A stretch of 64,000 nt of DNA from Otatea glauca (lineage: Eukaryota; Streptophyta; Magnoliopsida; Poales; Poaceae): the NCBI GenBank assembly GCA_036346275.1, contig CM070725.1, forward strand, positions 15,552,216 through 15,616,215, in the 5' to 3' direction. The notes beneath the pieces were generated by a model. That model was not told the DNA's origin. It worked only from the letters and a program-made list of their open reading frames with translations, and made no database searches. The translations under genes and the position numbers were made by a program. Shown one piece after another: positions 21,815 to 33,639 of the stretch (the stretch's first letter is position 1; every line of letters starts with the position of its first letter).

Positions 21815-22059
21815 GGCACATCACAATCGGTTATGAGATCTGAACCGATTATGTGCATATCATAATCGGTTCTTAGGTGAGAACATATTCTGATAAGCCT
21901 AATGCTACATCACAATCGGTTCTAATCTGAAAACCAATTGTGATTATTCCCCACCAATTATTAAACCCTCGACGAATCATCTATCACAATCGGTTTTTTA
22001 TTGAAAAGTTGGAAACCGATCCAGATGAAGCGATAGTGTTGTACCATTCTGTAGTAGTG
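21815..22059 (-). repeat. terminal array and TIR of element 4
   Basis: CATCACAATCGGTT alternates with AACCGATTATGTGC and similar up to about 22010, followed by the TIR. Three bases after the end read ATA; no partner TSD is available. Confidence 0.8.
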
Positions 22060-22500
22060 ATATGAATAGACCAGCATATGTATTGGTTGATGACCATGTT
22101 TCACGGGTCATGGATATAGAGATATCAAATCAATAATATGGACATATGTTAGAGAATATGGAGTTGGATCAACCAACCTTGAGAAGCTGCGAGAGCGTTG
22201 TAATCTTACTTGTCATCAGTTAGACTTGAGGTTGACGTATATACTCGAGATGTGTAATGACTTACTTAGGGGTCCAAACGCTACTCCGTAACTGGGTGGC
22301 TATAAAGAAGGCTTTCGGGTTTGTCGTGAAGCATGCTGCGAGGAATGGTCGATCAAGATGGGATTTGCCCCTCCATATAACAGGAGAGGTATCTCTGGGC
22401 CTCTCAAGTGGTCGGATTCCGAAAATGCATGGCCATGCTACTCGCGGTTAAAGAGTTAACCATAGCCGGGGATTCCAAGTCATGTAATCGAGAAAGAGTG
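22060..22500. repeat. copia LTR fragment (Angela/BARE-like)
   Basis: Non-coding. The arrangement ACTCCGTAACTGGGTGGC, then TATAAAG, then a GAGAGGTATCTCTGGGCC stretch is one I recognise from Angela/BARE-type LTRs of grasses. Both LTR ends are missing or diverged. It was recognised by eye and needs alignment. Confidence 0.5.
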
Positions 22501-23371
22501 GTCGAGCTAACTAAACAAGGATAGCACATACTCGCCTTGAGTTTGACCGATATCATGAGGCAAAGGTGATGAGGACATCATTACTATGGATACATCCACA
22601 CCTCGTTGGACCAACTGCAACACGTCATCCATGGGCCAAGAAGATAGAGATATCAAATCCATCACGTTCTGGAATCCAATTCGGCCTCTGGATACCAGTC
22701 TGAAGTAAAACGAGCATAACTTTTGCATACTATGTCCGATTGGAGAATTCTTGTACTTGATTGAAATCTTACAACAATACCTTTCAAAAGGATCTGGTCC
22801 CAGTCCTAGATTCATCGTGGATCAGTCGGAATCATCGAAACAATATGCTATATCACTGTTTTAGGCTATTTTGGGCCTTGTAAGCGTGAGGGGGCCAAAC
22901 CCAAGTTGTGTGCGCCCCTAAGCTGCACACAACCCTAGGACGACCCTCTCACGTCCCTCACTCTCATATACTCAGTAGCCGTCGCCATAGAAACTTGGGT
23001 TTTTTTTAGTTGTAGTTTTCCTTGGTGAAACTATTTGGTATTATTCTCTTGTTCGGCGAGATCAACAGCAATACCGTGCTTCGGAACCCCACATCAATAC
23101 TTCAATTATATTTACAATTTTAGATTGCTTTTTCTTTGTTCTTGCTTGTTCTTTGATTGCTTGCAGGAATTGATTTTCGTGATCAGGTCAACCGGGTTTT
23201 GGCACGGTTGATAACAACTCGAAGTTTGGTTTAGTGATTGCTTGGCGTCGGTCTTGTTTCTTTCGTAACCTAGATCGTGAGGGTCATCTCCACTAATCGA
23301 TAGCTATCCATCTCACCGAAAGATCGGGCCTCTGTTAAGCCTCATCAAAAGGGAAATGCATATAACTAAGC
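22501..23371. repeat. probable retrotransposon leader or LTR remnant
   Basis: Non-coding. It includes a GAAAGATCGGGCCTCTGTTA stretch near 23319 and a C/T-rich leader-like block near 22920-23060, reminiscent of gypsy 5' regions. No TIR, TSD or ORF was found to classify it. Confidence 0.3.
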
Positions 23372-23977
23372 ATTTTTAAAGTTTGTCTGATGTGATATTT
23401 ACATATACTCAAGAGTTGGCACGTCCTGCTAGGGACCGCTACTAACTAATAGCCGAGTGAGAGTACTTGGGCCATGTCCAATATACGTGAACCTATAGGG
23501 TTGCATGCTTAAAGGGTTGAGACTAAATTCGGATGGTGATTCGAATTCTGATGGGCTTTGAATTCCTAATAGGCCTTTAATGTAGAGACCCATTGTGGGC
23601 GTCTATATAAAAGGAGGGAGTGGTGGCTTTAAGGTTGATAGACACCATAAGAATTCGGAATTCCCGAAATACTAGCCACTACACCTCCTTCTCCAAAAAC
23701 CACGTAGCCGGTGCTAGCACTTTGGCATGTGGCGTCCTTGCCTCATACGTGTGGATACCTTAGAGGCATTGCTGCGAAGATTCAACGTTAGAATGATCCG
23801 CAACCTGTGACGGTCAAGAAGAGCTGTTGGAGAAGATGCGAGGCTAGTACGACTCTACTTCAGCTACGAGTTTGCGCGTCTAGTAGTAATTCCGTGATCT
23901 ATAACTTGCAATGGTTCCTTTGTTATTCGGTAGAAAATTTTGATTTTATACTAGAGTAACCTACCTATTCCCCTTCA
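23372..23977 (+). repeat. probable solo copia LTR
   Basis: A compact 0.6-kb block with a strong TATA box (TCTATATAAAAGG near 23610), the ACCTATAGGGTTGCATGCTT stretch and a promoter-then-leader layout of short copia LTRs. It ends near CCCCTTCA (23977). TAAGC occurs at 23367-23371 and at 23978-23982, a possible TSD, but the expected TG start is not intact, so the left edge is uncertain. Confidence 0.5.
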
Positions 23978-26900
23978 TAAGCACCAGCCCATCCCGTGAA
24001 TATATGTGTAGTGGATTTCTCACTACTCCAAGAGGAAGCCAGGAGCGGAATGCGGATGAGCGACAAGGAGGAGGCAGGGCTCTGGCAAGTGGTGGAGTTA
24101 GGGAAAAGGGGAGGAGCCAGTCTTTTTGCCGAGGACACCAACAAGTGGCTCCCTATAAAGTAGTCCCAACATGTCGCCATGTTTGGATACAAAAGGACAA
24201 AAACCTAGGGAAGTAAATATCTAGGGGGGTTTTACAGGGCACATGGAATCCCCCTCTAGCCCAGGAAAATCTTCTCATCTAGTAAATATTCTTTGTTGCC
24301 GTTTAGGAAGGACACGGGAAAATTCCAGCCAATAAAAAAATCAAAAAATTGAAAAATTCAGAAGCAACACCACAATTACACAAAACACATGAAGCACATC
24401 ATGTCCAACAATTGAATATCTGTTGTTGTAGTAAAACGTAGATCTCATCAAAAATTTCAATAAGTTTAATAGAACAGTATTCTAAACATAATTCTGAAAT
24501 ACATAAGTTAAACATTTTATCAAATGGTTCATTGCTTTGATCCAGATGAAGTTGTCAGCCACAACAGCAAGGGAAAATGACTTCAGCAGTACTGTAAGGA
24601 AAAGAAAAAGTCAGTGGCTTTACAGGAATTGCCAGAGCAGCACAAAAGGAAAACATTGAATAAGAAAAGAACTCCTCTCATGACTATGTACCAACTCAAC
24701 ACCAGAGCTCACAATCTTGATGTATAGAACCGAGAAGAGATAATTATATCTCACTTCTTTATATCTACTAATTGGAGACTCTCCTAGAAGGGTCCCCACG
24801 TTAATCCTAGGAGGGGAAAGGCTAGAAATTCCCACATTAATCTGAGAAAAAGAAAATTACTAGAAAATCCCACATTATTCTTAAAAAAGAGAGAAAATCT
24901 TGGTCGTCGAATCTCCTTAATCATTGTCATCCACAGCTTAGATCTATATGTAATAGACAATATGCAATTGAAAAACTATGTCCGACATGGAAACTGAAAT
25001 AAATATGGTAGCAACCATATACACAGTTGGATCAAGCACAACTAGAGTCCAGAAAGTAAGAGATCTCAACGTTACTCTCCATGTTGTATTGCACTATGAA
25101 AATGATATATTAGAACCCCTCTCTGTGTCTATGTGTGTGTGTATCATCACTCTCACATAACTCTTTTTCCCAATAAGATTTTAATCATAATATTAGCTAT
25201 TAGATATTTCAAAAAATTATTATTTAAAATAGGTGTTATCATGCTAATGAAATAAATATTAGTAATTACGTTAGGTTTCATCCTAAATTTAGCAGCTTTT
25301 TTGTAACTTTAAGTCAGTATTACATCTCGATGTCCATTTATTAGGGATACAATTTAGAATGTACCCTTCTAAGCCAGAAATTACCACATTAATCATAGAA
25401 AAATAAAAAAGCTAGAAATTCTTAGATTAATCGAAAAAAGAAAATATCTTGACCATGCAAATTGTAGATCGATTGAACCAATATATATATGGATATGAAT
25501 CAAACAAAAAAAGGTAGCATACGTACACAATCAGAATCAAACTAATCTATACCATCCATTAAATGGGTACAACTTTTAGTTAGGTTCGGATAGAAAAAAA
25601 GCTATTGCCTAGACGCTCAATGCGTTCTCAAACAAGATACAATTACATATTGGTGGTCAAACATGAAAAGATTAACCCGTCAAAGTCATCATGTAGTATA
25701 CATTGTCGTTGTAGAAATAGCTGAATAGCCGCAAGATTTATAGTTAATTTAGTAATTAAGAATAATCACAAATATTATATAAAAAATGATTGAAATCCGA
25801 TAACTCCGTTGAGTTTGAAACGATGTTGAACACATGTCAGCAAACTTTTCTATTACCAAATGACTACAAGAAGTAAAATGAAGAAATATATTTATAGTAA
25901 TTGCTAGCCGTGCAGGTACACAGGTTGACTTTTCTATTACCAAATGACTACAAGAAGTAAAATGAAGAAATATATTTATAGTAATTGCTAGCCGTGCAGG
26001 TACACGGGTTGAAGACTAGTTTGACTAACACTAGCTAAGCTCTGTGATGGTTAATCCAATTAAGTAGTCGATTTCCTTTTGACTATTTGTTTAACTTCTT
26101 TAGACTTGGCCACTTCACAACACAAGGGTAATTGAACTTTTAGTAACAGAAGTAGACAGTTTCCCTTGTGCTGCCTTGATTTTCCAGGAGCTATGCAGTT
26201 GATCTCTAGTCAAATACAATTTGATTTTATCCACTCAAGAAAATATACTAACCTCAAATAATGATCACTCAATGATATCTAGTCTTATGCACAACAAAGA
26301 AAATGAAATACTGCATCAGTTTAGCCTAACGGGAAGTGCACTGACGTCCATTGACAGCAGCATAAGATTTCTCGTCTATCTAGCTTGGAATGAAATTACA
26401 TATCAAAATTTTCTTATTGACGCGAAATTGAAAGTAGTGGAAAAAGGCACTGAAACATGGGTACTCTACATACGTCCTGTTGTCTAGGCATTCTATAACT
26501 ATTGATTTGATAGAAAATACCATGCCCTTGATTATTCTTTATAGAAAATGCTTATAAACAATTGGTCCTGAATAGGAAATGTTACTAGGTAAATCACTAC
26601 AACTTGTCAAATGGCACTGACGCAAACATGAAAACGAAAGAAACTTGATGTCACTTTTACATGTCCAGAAAACTAGAGGGGCAGGGCAAAATTATAGGGT
26701 AATCTAAAGTAAACAAAACCTGATATGTAATTATTTGTCAACAAAATTACAGGACAAAACGTAGTTTGCCAAGATGCATAATTCCCTGTTGACTTGATAA
26801 GTAGTACTGTACAAATGTGTCTGATGATGGGCATGACAATTAGACAATATGAGAAATATTTGGAGATGAATTAATAGACATGTTACATTAATCATATGAG

Positions 26901-27729
26901 GAAGATTTGGAGGCCAGAATTGCTAGTGCTAATATGTTCAGTGGGAGCAATCATGCATGAGAAATCGGCAACATATATTGCTAGTTCTTGATGTATGACA
27001 AAATGCACAACACAGCTAAGCATGTATATATGTAGGCGTTGACATCCTGCATCACAGCTCGACCTTCCCATTTAATCAAAGTACCTGTTTCTAACGTCGA
27101 CTGGGTAGAACACAAGCAAACTAAATACTAAATATTCAAAGAGACAATTTCAGCTGCATCATGTATACATAAATTTCAGCTGCATCATTGGACTGGACAT
27201 TGTCCAACAATTCATTTGTATATCGATTAAAAACCATAATTTAGCTGTACAAACATAATATCTACTGACTTCAAAGGAGCAGTGATCTTGTGATTTGTCT
27301 AGATCAGAAATATTTGCCACCTCATGATTAAAATTCCCCAACAAATAAACATTTCCCCAATTCTAACGTTGCCATCTAGAATATAGATCAAACTATAGCC
27401 ATACCCAAAGTTTATTCAAGATGTAACAAGAGGAGGGCTAAGATGTTGATGCACTAAAACTATAGATTCACAGTGAACTAAGAATAGAAAAGACTAGGAA
27501 CAAAGAAAATGATGGAATCTATTGGCAAAATTTGCAAACCTTATCAAGCTAGTGCGTTTCAGTGTCCCCATTTGGGTCCAGTTGGTCTTGATGCGCTGGG
27601 ACGTTCCTCACAACTAATAAGAGCCCCCTCCTCTCCTTTCCCAAAACAACCTAAGAGCACTAGATCTGTGAAAAAGGAACCCTAGGAGCAGGAGAACAAG
27701 GAACAGGGAGGAAGAATATGTGAAGCTGA
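23978..27729. other. AT-rich DNA without recognisable genes
   Basis: Only short frames, none with known motifs. Patches such as GGGTCCCCACGTTAATCCTA near 24790 and GCCGTGCAGGTACACGGGTT near 25990 look like old repeat DNA. The last 100 bp before 27730 are purine-rich and could be a former gene leader, cut by CACTA element 3. Confidence 0.35.
25845..26012. repeat. 84-bp direct tandem duplication
   Basis: 25845-25928 and 25929-26012 are nearly identical; one A/G difference is seen near the end (TACACAGG versus TACACGGG). This indicates a recent local duplication. Confidence 0.92.
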
Positions 27730-28300
27730 CACTACTACAGAATGGTACATCACTATCGCTTCATCTGTGTCGGTTCTTAAGTTTTCTGGAAGAAACGATT
27801 GTGATAGATGACTTAGGAGAGGTATTAATCATAATCACTATCGGTTCTCAGGTTAGAAGTGATAGTGATGTAGCACTGGGAACATTACAATCGGTTCTTA
27901 TGCGAGTGATAGTGATGTGCATTATCATCACTATCGGTTTTCATATAGAAGCGATAGTGATGAGCGCACGCACATCACTATCGGTTCTTATTTAAAGCGA
28001 TAGTGATGATAATGCACATCACTATCGCTTCTCACAAAAGAACCGATAGTGATGAGTCGTACTCATCACTATCGGTTCTTTTGTGAAGCGATAGTGATGT
28101 GCATTATCATCACTATCGCTTCTTAAATAAGAACCGATAGTGATGTGTGCGTGCTCATCATCTATCGCGTTTTATGTGGGAACCGATTGTGATGACTATG
28201 ATAATCACTATCGCTTGTCTTGTAAGAACCGATCGTGATGTGCATGATCACATCACTATCGCTTTTATATGAGAACCGATAGTGATGTACCTCGTTAGTT
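27730..28300 (+). repeat. left TIR and terminal array of element 3, with a 193-bp palindrome
   Basis: ATCACTATCGGTTCTT and AAGCGATAGTGATG alternate through the whole block. Within it 27963-28155 is a nearly perfect palindrome with arms of about 95 bp, centred on GAGTCGTACTC near 28055. The TIR-proximal motif is CATCTGTGTCGGTT (27763), the motif of the internal array. Confidence 0.9.
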
Positions 28301-28429
28301 ATTTATACCACTCGAATCAACTCTTCTCTGTTATTGTTCCAGGTACATCTTTTACAATCGAAAGTCGATGCGAAGAGTCTTTGTTCAAAACAGTGGTGTA
28401 AGCATAGATGCTTTTTCGATGAACATCAC

Positions 28430-28860
28430 TCGAAAGGAGGATCCTCAATGGCAATGAACTCTTACTTGGGTGATCGAAGAAATTTGGGAGCTCGATTACG
28501 GAATATACCAAATTCCATTGTTCGATGTAAGTGGGTGGGACTCTACATGGAGTGAAGGTCGACAAGAGAGGTTTTACTCTTGTGGATCTCAACAGACTTC
28601 GCCTATAAAGATGACCCATTCGTACTTGCGAAGTAAGCAAATCAGTCTTCTATGTGCGTGATTCGCCAATCCGAGGTTGCACGTCGTTCTTCATGGCAAG
28701 CGGCGGATCGTTGGAGTCAAAATGTCATAGATGAAGAAGAATACGCCAATTTGATGAAATACCTCCGTTTGCGGATGGGGCTGTCTTAGTGGCGACGATG
28801 ACACACATGGAAGAAATTACATGCGTGTAGATCATCAGGAAGGGTTGTATTGTAAATAAA
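28430..28860 (+). pseudogene. CACTA transposase C-terminal remnant (DUF4216), element 3
   Basis: IEEIWELDYGIYQIPLFD in the frame from 28470, then, after shifts, VKVDKRGFTLVDLNR and FYVRDSP, and further on RRIRQFDEIPPFADGA. This is the same C-terminal module as in element 4, on the opposite strand. The N-terminal and TNP2 parts of the transposase are missing entirely. About 150 bp separate this from the terminal array. Confidence 0.82.
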
Positions 28861-29344
28861 TGGACTATTATAATGTTTGTTGTTAATCTCATTGTTGTAT
28901 TATGTATGTCAAATAGTTTGCAATGCTTTGAAGTAAAAATCCATGGTGAATTCTTTGTTGGAGGCTTTGATGGAAATGCAATGTCCTTTATGCTGCACTT
29001 TGTGCCATATGTTTTGAAAGAAAATTCTATTTGTGAAATTATTGTTGGGAAAGCTTGTAAATAGTCAAAACATCATTTATGGAAATTATCGTGCAATTCG
29101 GATTAATTTGAAAAAGTTTTGACTTTTCTACACTTTACGCACAAGTCATGTCTACGAAATGAATTTTGGCATATTTCTTGAACGAGGTCGCTTTTCCCAA
29201 AATTCTTTTATGAAAAGATTTGCAGATCCCAAGTATGTTTCGCAAAATTCCTAATAATTTCAACAACGAACGAAAATGTTATGGCATTTTCTCTCTCGAT
29301 GAAATCTTGAAAATTCGAACTTGCGATGATCAAAAGGGAATAGT
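28861..29344 (+). other. transposase trailer of element 3
   Basis: AT-rich, no ORF with known features. Includes the end of the transposase gene and a short AT-rich stretch before the internal array. Confidence 0.4.
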
Positions 29345-29790
29345 GCAATGAACTACATTTGTGTCGGTTTTCTTTAAAAAGTGATACGGATATTTAGCTT
29401 ATCGATGTCGGTTTTCCTAAAATAAGCGATCTCGATTACTATACACATACTGTGTCGGTTTTTTTACAATAAGCGTCATCGATGACTATAAACATCTGTG
29501 TCGGTTTTGTGTGAAAAAGCGACATCGATGTTGATTTACATCTGTGTCGGTTATTGTAAAAACGATCTTCAAGATTGACACATCTGTGTCGGTTTTTAAA
29601 ATAAGAATCACGATGACTATAAATATCGTGTCGGTTTTGTGTGAAAAGCGATCACGATGTTGATTTACACATCGTATCGGTTATTGTAAAAACGATCATC
29701 AAGATTGAAACATCCGTGTCGGTTTTATTCAAGAAACGACACGGATATGTATATTATCGGATCGGTTTTCCTAAAAACGACAATCGATGA
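29345..29790. repeat. internal motif array of element 3
   Basis: About nine copies of ATCTGTGTCGGTTTT with complementary AAGCGACATCGATG-type partners, imperfect. The core GTGTCGGTT differs from the terminal CACTATCGGTT but matches the single TIR-proximal copy at 27763 and the internal array of element 4. It lies directly in front of the GC-rich exon. Confidence 0.85.
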
Positions 29791-30170
29791 CCCCGCCATT
29801 TATTTCCCGCGCTAAGTCGATTGGTAGCGCGCAACATACTCTCATTAACCTAGCGAAGCCCCCTCCACCGCCGCATGCCCGCCCGCCCTACCCGCCGCCC
29901 GCCGCCTCGCCGGCCGGCGCCCTCGCCGACGCCCCACCCGATGCCCGTCGACCGCCCCGACTCACGCCTCCGACCTGCCCCGACGACTCACGCCGCCCGC
30001 GCCCCTCGACCCGCCCGACGACCGGCCGCCAGCCCCGCGCTCCTCCCGACGCCCACCGACCTGCCCTGACTCCCGAGCCCCTCAGACCTACCCCGACGAC
30101 TCGCCCCGCCCGCCACCACTGGCGCCCTCCAGACCCGACGACCGCCACCCCGTCCCGACCTACCGACTGA
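29787..30170 (+). pseudogene. GC-rich, proline-rich first exon of element 3 second gene
   Basis: The open frame starts MTPPFISRAKSIGSAQHTLI and becomes almost pure Pro/Arg/Thr/Ala (about 75% GC by eye). No domain. Position and composition match 14580-14940 and 3805-4010. It may be leader RNA rather than protein. Confidence 0.45.
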
Positions 30171-31662
30171 CGCTCTATCTTCGATAACTTTCTAAACCAT
30201 CCTTTCTTCGCATGTGAGTTGGCTTGATGTTCCTCACTGGTAACACAAGATGAAATCAACAAGCTAGTTTCTAGCAAGATATAACTTCCAAACAGGTTGA
30301 TTTTATTTGCAATAGAGTATGAATTTGAATAGTAACACTAAAGGGTAGAAAGATCACTTGTAAGGGTATAGAACAATCACAAGGTTATACTTTCACACTA
30401 GCGTAGTGAATGGGACACGAGAAAACACAACTCCTATTCAAAGTTAAGGGCATACAGAGACAATGTGGAAATTACGGACAGCTTTACCATGCCCACACAT
30501 AACACAAATTCTTTGTGCGAGAATGGTAACTATTTTAGTGATATATTATTTAACGTCACTCTAAAGCAGATATTCATAATCGAGAGTTTGATAACCAACA
30601 ATGCCAAGCACTTGTGGTAGAAATTTTTAATTTTCATAATCAACTTGCATAATTGCGTTGTGTAGTTTGTCACTCCTAAGGAGGAAAATTTTAAGAATGA
30701 CCAAGAGATGTAGTGCCGCTTTCTTATAGTTGATGACAAAAAAGAACCAATCTTGATTATTACAAGGAAAATGCAGAGCAACAAAAATGGAAATAAATGT
30801 GTTGTAGGAAGCCCTTGCGCACTTTCCCGATGGCAATCAAGCTTGTTTGACACATTATATATGGAAGGTTTCACTGGGCATCATTCAGTGGAGAATATGT
30901 ACAAGTACACTAGAATTGCAAGATGTACATTATTGTCCTTACGACAAAGTTACTGAAACAAGAAAATTATTTCTCTAATTCAAGTTTGAGAGCAAACATT
31001 TACGAGTTCAAATTTCACAATGCATGATTTCATCATCTCGCAAATACAAGAATATGATCTACATGTTATTATTGTTACTGTAATATGATCTACATTAGAG
31101 TTAAAAATGCGTAACCTCGTCTCCCATTCGAGTGCTTGTTTATGAATATGCCATTTCGTCACATTCATAAGCAAGCATTCTCAGTATCCACGTTTTTGAT
31201 TAGCTCGAGGATATGTGGTTGGGCAAGTTCTGGTATTGTACAAGCTGCAGAGTAGATTTCGGTAGCATCTCCCTACGGTGTTCTCCGGTATACACCCCTC
31301 TTGACCTGTTGTCGAGACGTATACCTGGAGAACAGCGAGATGTCTTCAAATCTACTCGCAGCTTGTACAACGCTTAGAACTTGCTCGAACCACATATCCT
31401 CGAATGGGATTAGGACCAAACCTATTTAGAGAGTAGGGGTTATCGTTGGTACGTATTTAGGTGATCAACAGATAAACTTTTTTTGAAGATCGTTCGTTCA
31501 TTTGTTACTCTACTGAAATATGCTAGAACAGCTTACATCTTATTACTTATCTATTCAAATATTGCTTTATGATTTATTGTCAAGTTCACAAAATAGGTAC
31601 TAATTGCTTTCTCTCATGTCAAATATATGACCTTATCGATTAGAAAACTCAAAATGTCACAA
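30171..31662 (+). other. intron-like region of element 3
   Basis: AT-rich with no credible ORF. It separates the GC-rich exon from the Transposase_24 exon and is longer than the equivalent in element 2. It holds a 200-bp hairpin at 31203-31407. Confidence 0.45.
31203..31407. repeat. ~200-bp inverted repeat (hairpin), 25-nt loop
   Basis: Arms 31205-31293 and 31319-31403 pair over most of their length, for example TTGTACAAGCTGC with GCAGCTTGTACAA and ATATGTGGTT with AACCACATAT. GATTA flanks it at 31198-31202 and 31408-31412, so it may be a foldback insertion with a 5-bp TSD. A small-RNA hairpin is the alternative. Confidence 0.8.
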
Positions 31663-32930
31663 TTAGAGAGCATCGACTCCTCGCATGACACAGTAGAAGG
31701 TGCTCCCGAGGCCGAGCCAAGTTCCAAATGTTGAGAGGCCGAGTAAGGTGAGGAAGGCAGGACCGAACAAAGGGGCCACAGGAGAACACCGCAGTTCTCC
31801 ACTTCAATGCCACGAAGTCCGTGACAGGCCCTCCTAAGTACAAGGGGCGATACTGTTCATTCCTCGGTCAATTGGTGAGAGAGAGTGCCCATAACGATTA
31901 AGGATTGGAGGAAGGAAGTCGGTAGAGCGGAAGAATCGATGTGGGATGAGGTTAAGGGCAAGTGGATTATAGAGGAGGAAGATGAGCGCAACGCGAGACG
32001 GTACGCCTTGAAGAGGATGGGTGTGGCCTTGAGGCACTTCAGGGTCCTCATGCACAGTGAGTACGTCTTGAAGGTCGTACACCATTCGAGAGGTATCCGT
32101 TCGTTACTACGGATGTTTGGGTGGAGTTCACGACGACGGAAGGGTGCGCCCGAGGCGGAGCAGCTAAGAGAGAGGAATACCGCTATCCAGAGGCACAACA
32201 CGCACCCGCACCACCTCGTGCAAAGCGGCTATGAGGGGAAGAAGGCGAGTGGGCGCGACTAGCCGAGGAGTGCGCGAACTCCGGACGACGATGCCTTACT
32301 CCCACATATGTGAGGAACGGCACGGCCGGGTATTAGCGAGGACAAAAAAACTCCCACGACGGGCGGCTTGTAGTCGCAAACCCCGCTCATCGCGACGCCG
32401 TCTCGCCATCGTAAGACATCGACTTAGTACATTGCGCTTGGCCTAGCTTGTTGTATTTGGATCTAATTCGTGCTCGCTTATTGCGGAGAAGGTAAGCCAG
32501 AAAGAGCGGGGACCTTCGAGAGCCAAGGGTCGAAGGATATCTGTCGTCTGCGATCGGAAGCCCGATCATAAGGGCCGGGTGCTCGGCGCAGGTCGGGCAT
32601 ACTGAAGAAGTCCTACTTCCAAGATGACGTTTGAGTGCTAGATCAAGATCATGGGAGGCACGCGCGAGCGCTCAAGGAGACGCTCAAGGAGCAGCTGAGG
32701 GAGGAGATCAAGGATGAGATGAGGGGGGAGATGATGGCACGTGAAGATGAGATAAGGGCTGAGATGATGGCACGTGAGGAGCGCCTGAGGTCTGAGATGA
32801 TGGCGATGATCTCCCAGAGTCAGAGCCAGAATCCCTCACCTCTTGTAGAGAAGCTCGTGCCCGACCTAGCACCGTGGTTCCAAAATGATAAGACCGATCC
32901 CCATCTCAAGGTAATAATTAATTTTTCCTA
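31663..32930 (+). pseudogene. Transposase_24-type second ORF with coiled coil, element 3
   Basis: Reads RGPTKGPQENTAVLHFN, then ITIKDWRKEVGRAEESMWDE and KGKWIIEEED. MHSEYVLK follows near 32050, then a frame change to VWVEFTTTEG-like sequence near 32120 and LRERNTAIQRHNTHPHHL at about 32164-32217. These are the hallmarks of the Ptta/En/Spm family, longer-diverged from the element 2 protein. 32635-32850 encodes a highly charged helix (LKETLKEQLREEIKDEM and repeated GEMMAREDEIRAEMMAREE), a likely coiled coil for self-association. Several stops break it. Confidence 0.82.
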
Positions 32931-33630
32931 AATTAAATCTACAAGTGTAACTCCCACAATGTTTCTCCTCAAGTTGCGTACATCTTGCGGCCCCCGCTAA
33001 GTGCCGACTCACCACCACCGACGGAGGATGGATTTCTGTCGAGGTGCTGCGCGGGTTGCATTTCCGCAAGGAGACCGACCTTCGTGCATGGTCACCTTTG
33101 GGAAGGGCTACATGAGGGTGCAGGTGGACTACGTCCACGAACACTTCTTATCACATGTGCTCGAGTTCCCCCCCAACGAAGATATCAGCACTCTCGGGCA
33201 AGCACGCATGTCGTTCATCAAGTGGCCCACGACGGGTGTCGATCTTGGTCAAGGTAAAATCCCGCGTCTTCTCTACCATTCCAAAGAGTCTTGCAATAAG
33301 TTAAATATGCGCGTGCTTTGTAGGTTCCTACCGTACTGTGCTTACTCGTGCTCTGATTCTGCTCCCCCACCAGTGATGAGTCCTACACGGAGTCACAGAG
33401 CTCACGTGTAAAAGGACAAGCACGACACCAATGTAACCACAAGAGGCCTCCGAGACTCCTTCCGCCAAGAAGGCAAAGTCGATAAAGGCCACAAAGCCCC
33501 TTGAGGTACTTGAAAAGCCAACTACCCTCACCTCAAGACTCCTTCGCCCGAAAAGAAAAGTCGGCACAGCCACAGACATCCCTTATGATTTTAAGGCCTA
33601 CGTGCATGGAAAGCCCCCGCTTGCATCCAA
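32931..33630 (+). pseudogene. linker of element 3 second gene
   Basis: Frames with RPTFVHGHLWEGLH or, one frame over, FGKGYMRVQVDYVHEHFL at about 33090-33150, then HVLEFPPNEDISTLGQARM. Conserved-looking but not recognised. A Lys/Ser-rich tail to 33600 follows an intron-like gap. Confidence 0.4.
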
Positions 33631-33639
33631 CGAACTAAA

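Larger units (their letters stand above)
20376..22059 (-). mobile_element. CACTA element 4 (second family), truncated
   Basis: The right end is a CACTA terminus: the complement begins CACTACTACAGAATGGTACA, ending at 22059, and matches the left end of element 3 (27730) for 20 bases. Moving left: terminal array (21815-22010), minus-strand transposase C-terminus (21470-21160), internal array (20620-20860), GC-rich exon (20600-20490). No left terminus was found and the second gene is missing. The order matches elements 1-3. Confidence 0.75.

Noticed and set aside
29787..30170. Proline-rich ORF as an independent extensin-like gene
   Set aside because: Same place and composition as GC-rich exons in three other CACTA copies; no signal peptide or SPPPP repeat pattern.
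31203..31407. Calling the hairpin a known miRNA gene
   Set aside because: Arms are longer than typical and I recognise no mature miRNA; GATTA flanks favour a foldback insertion.
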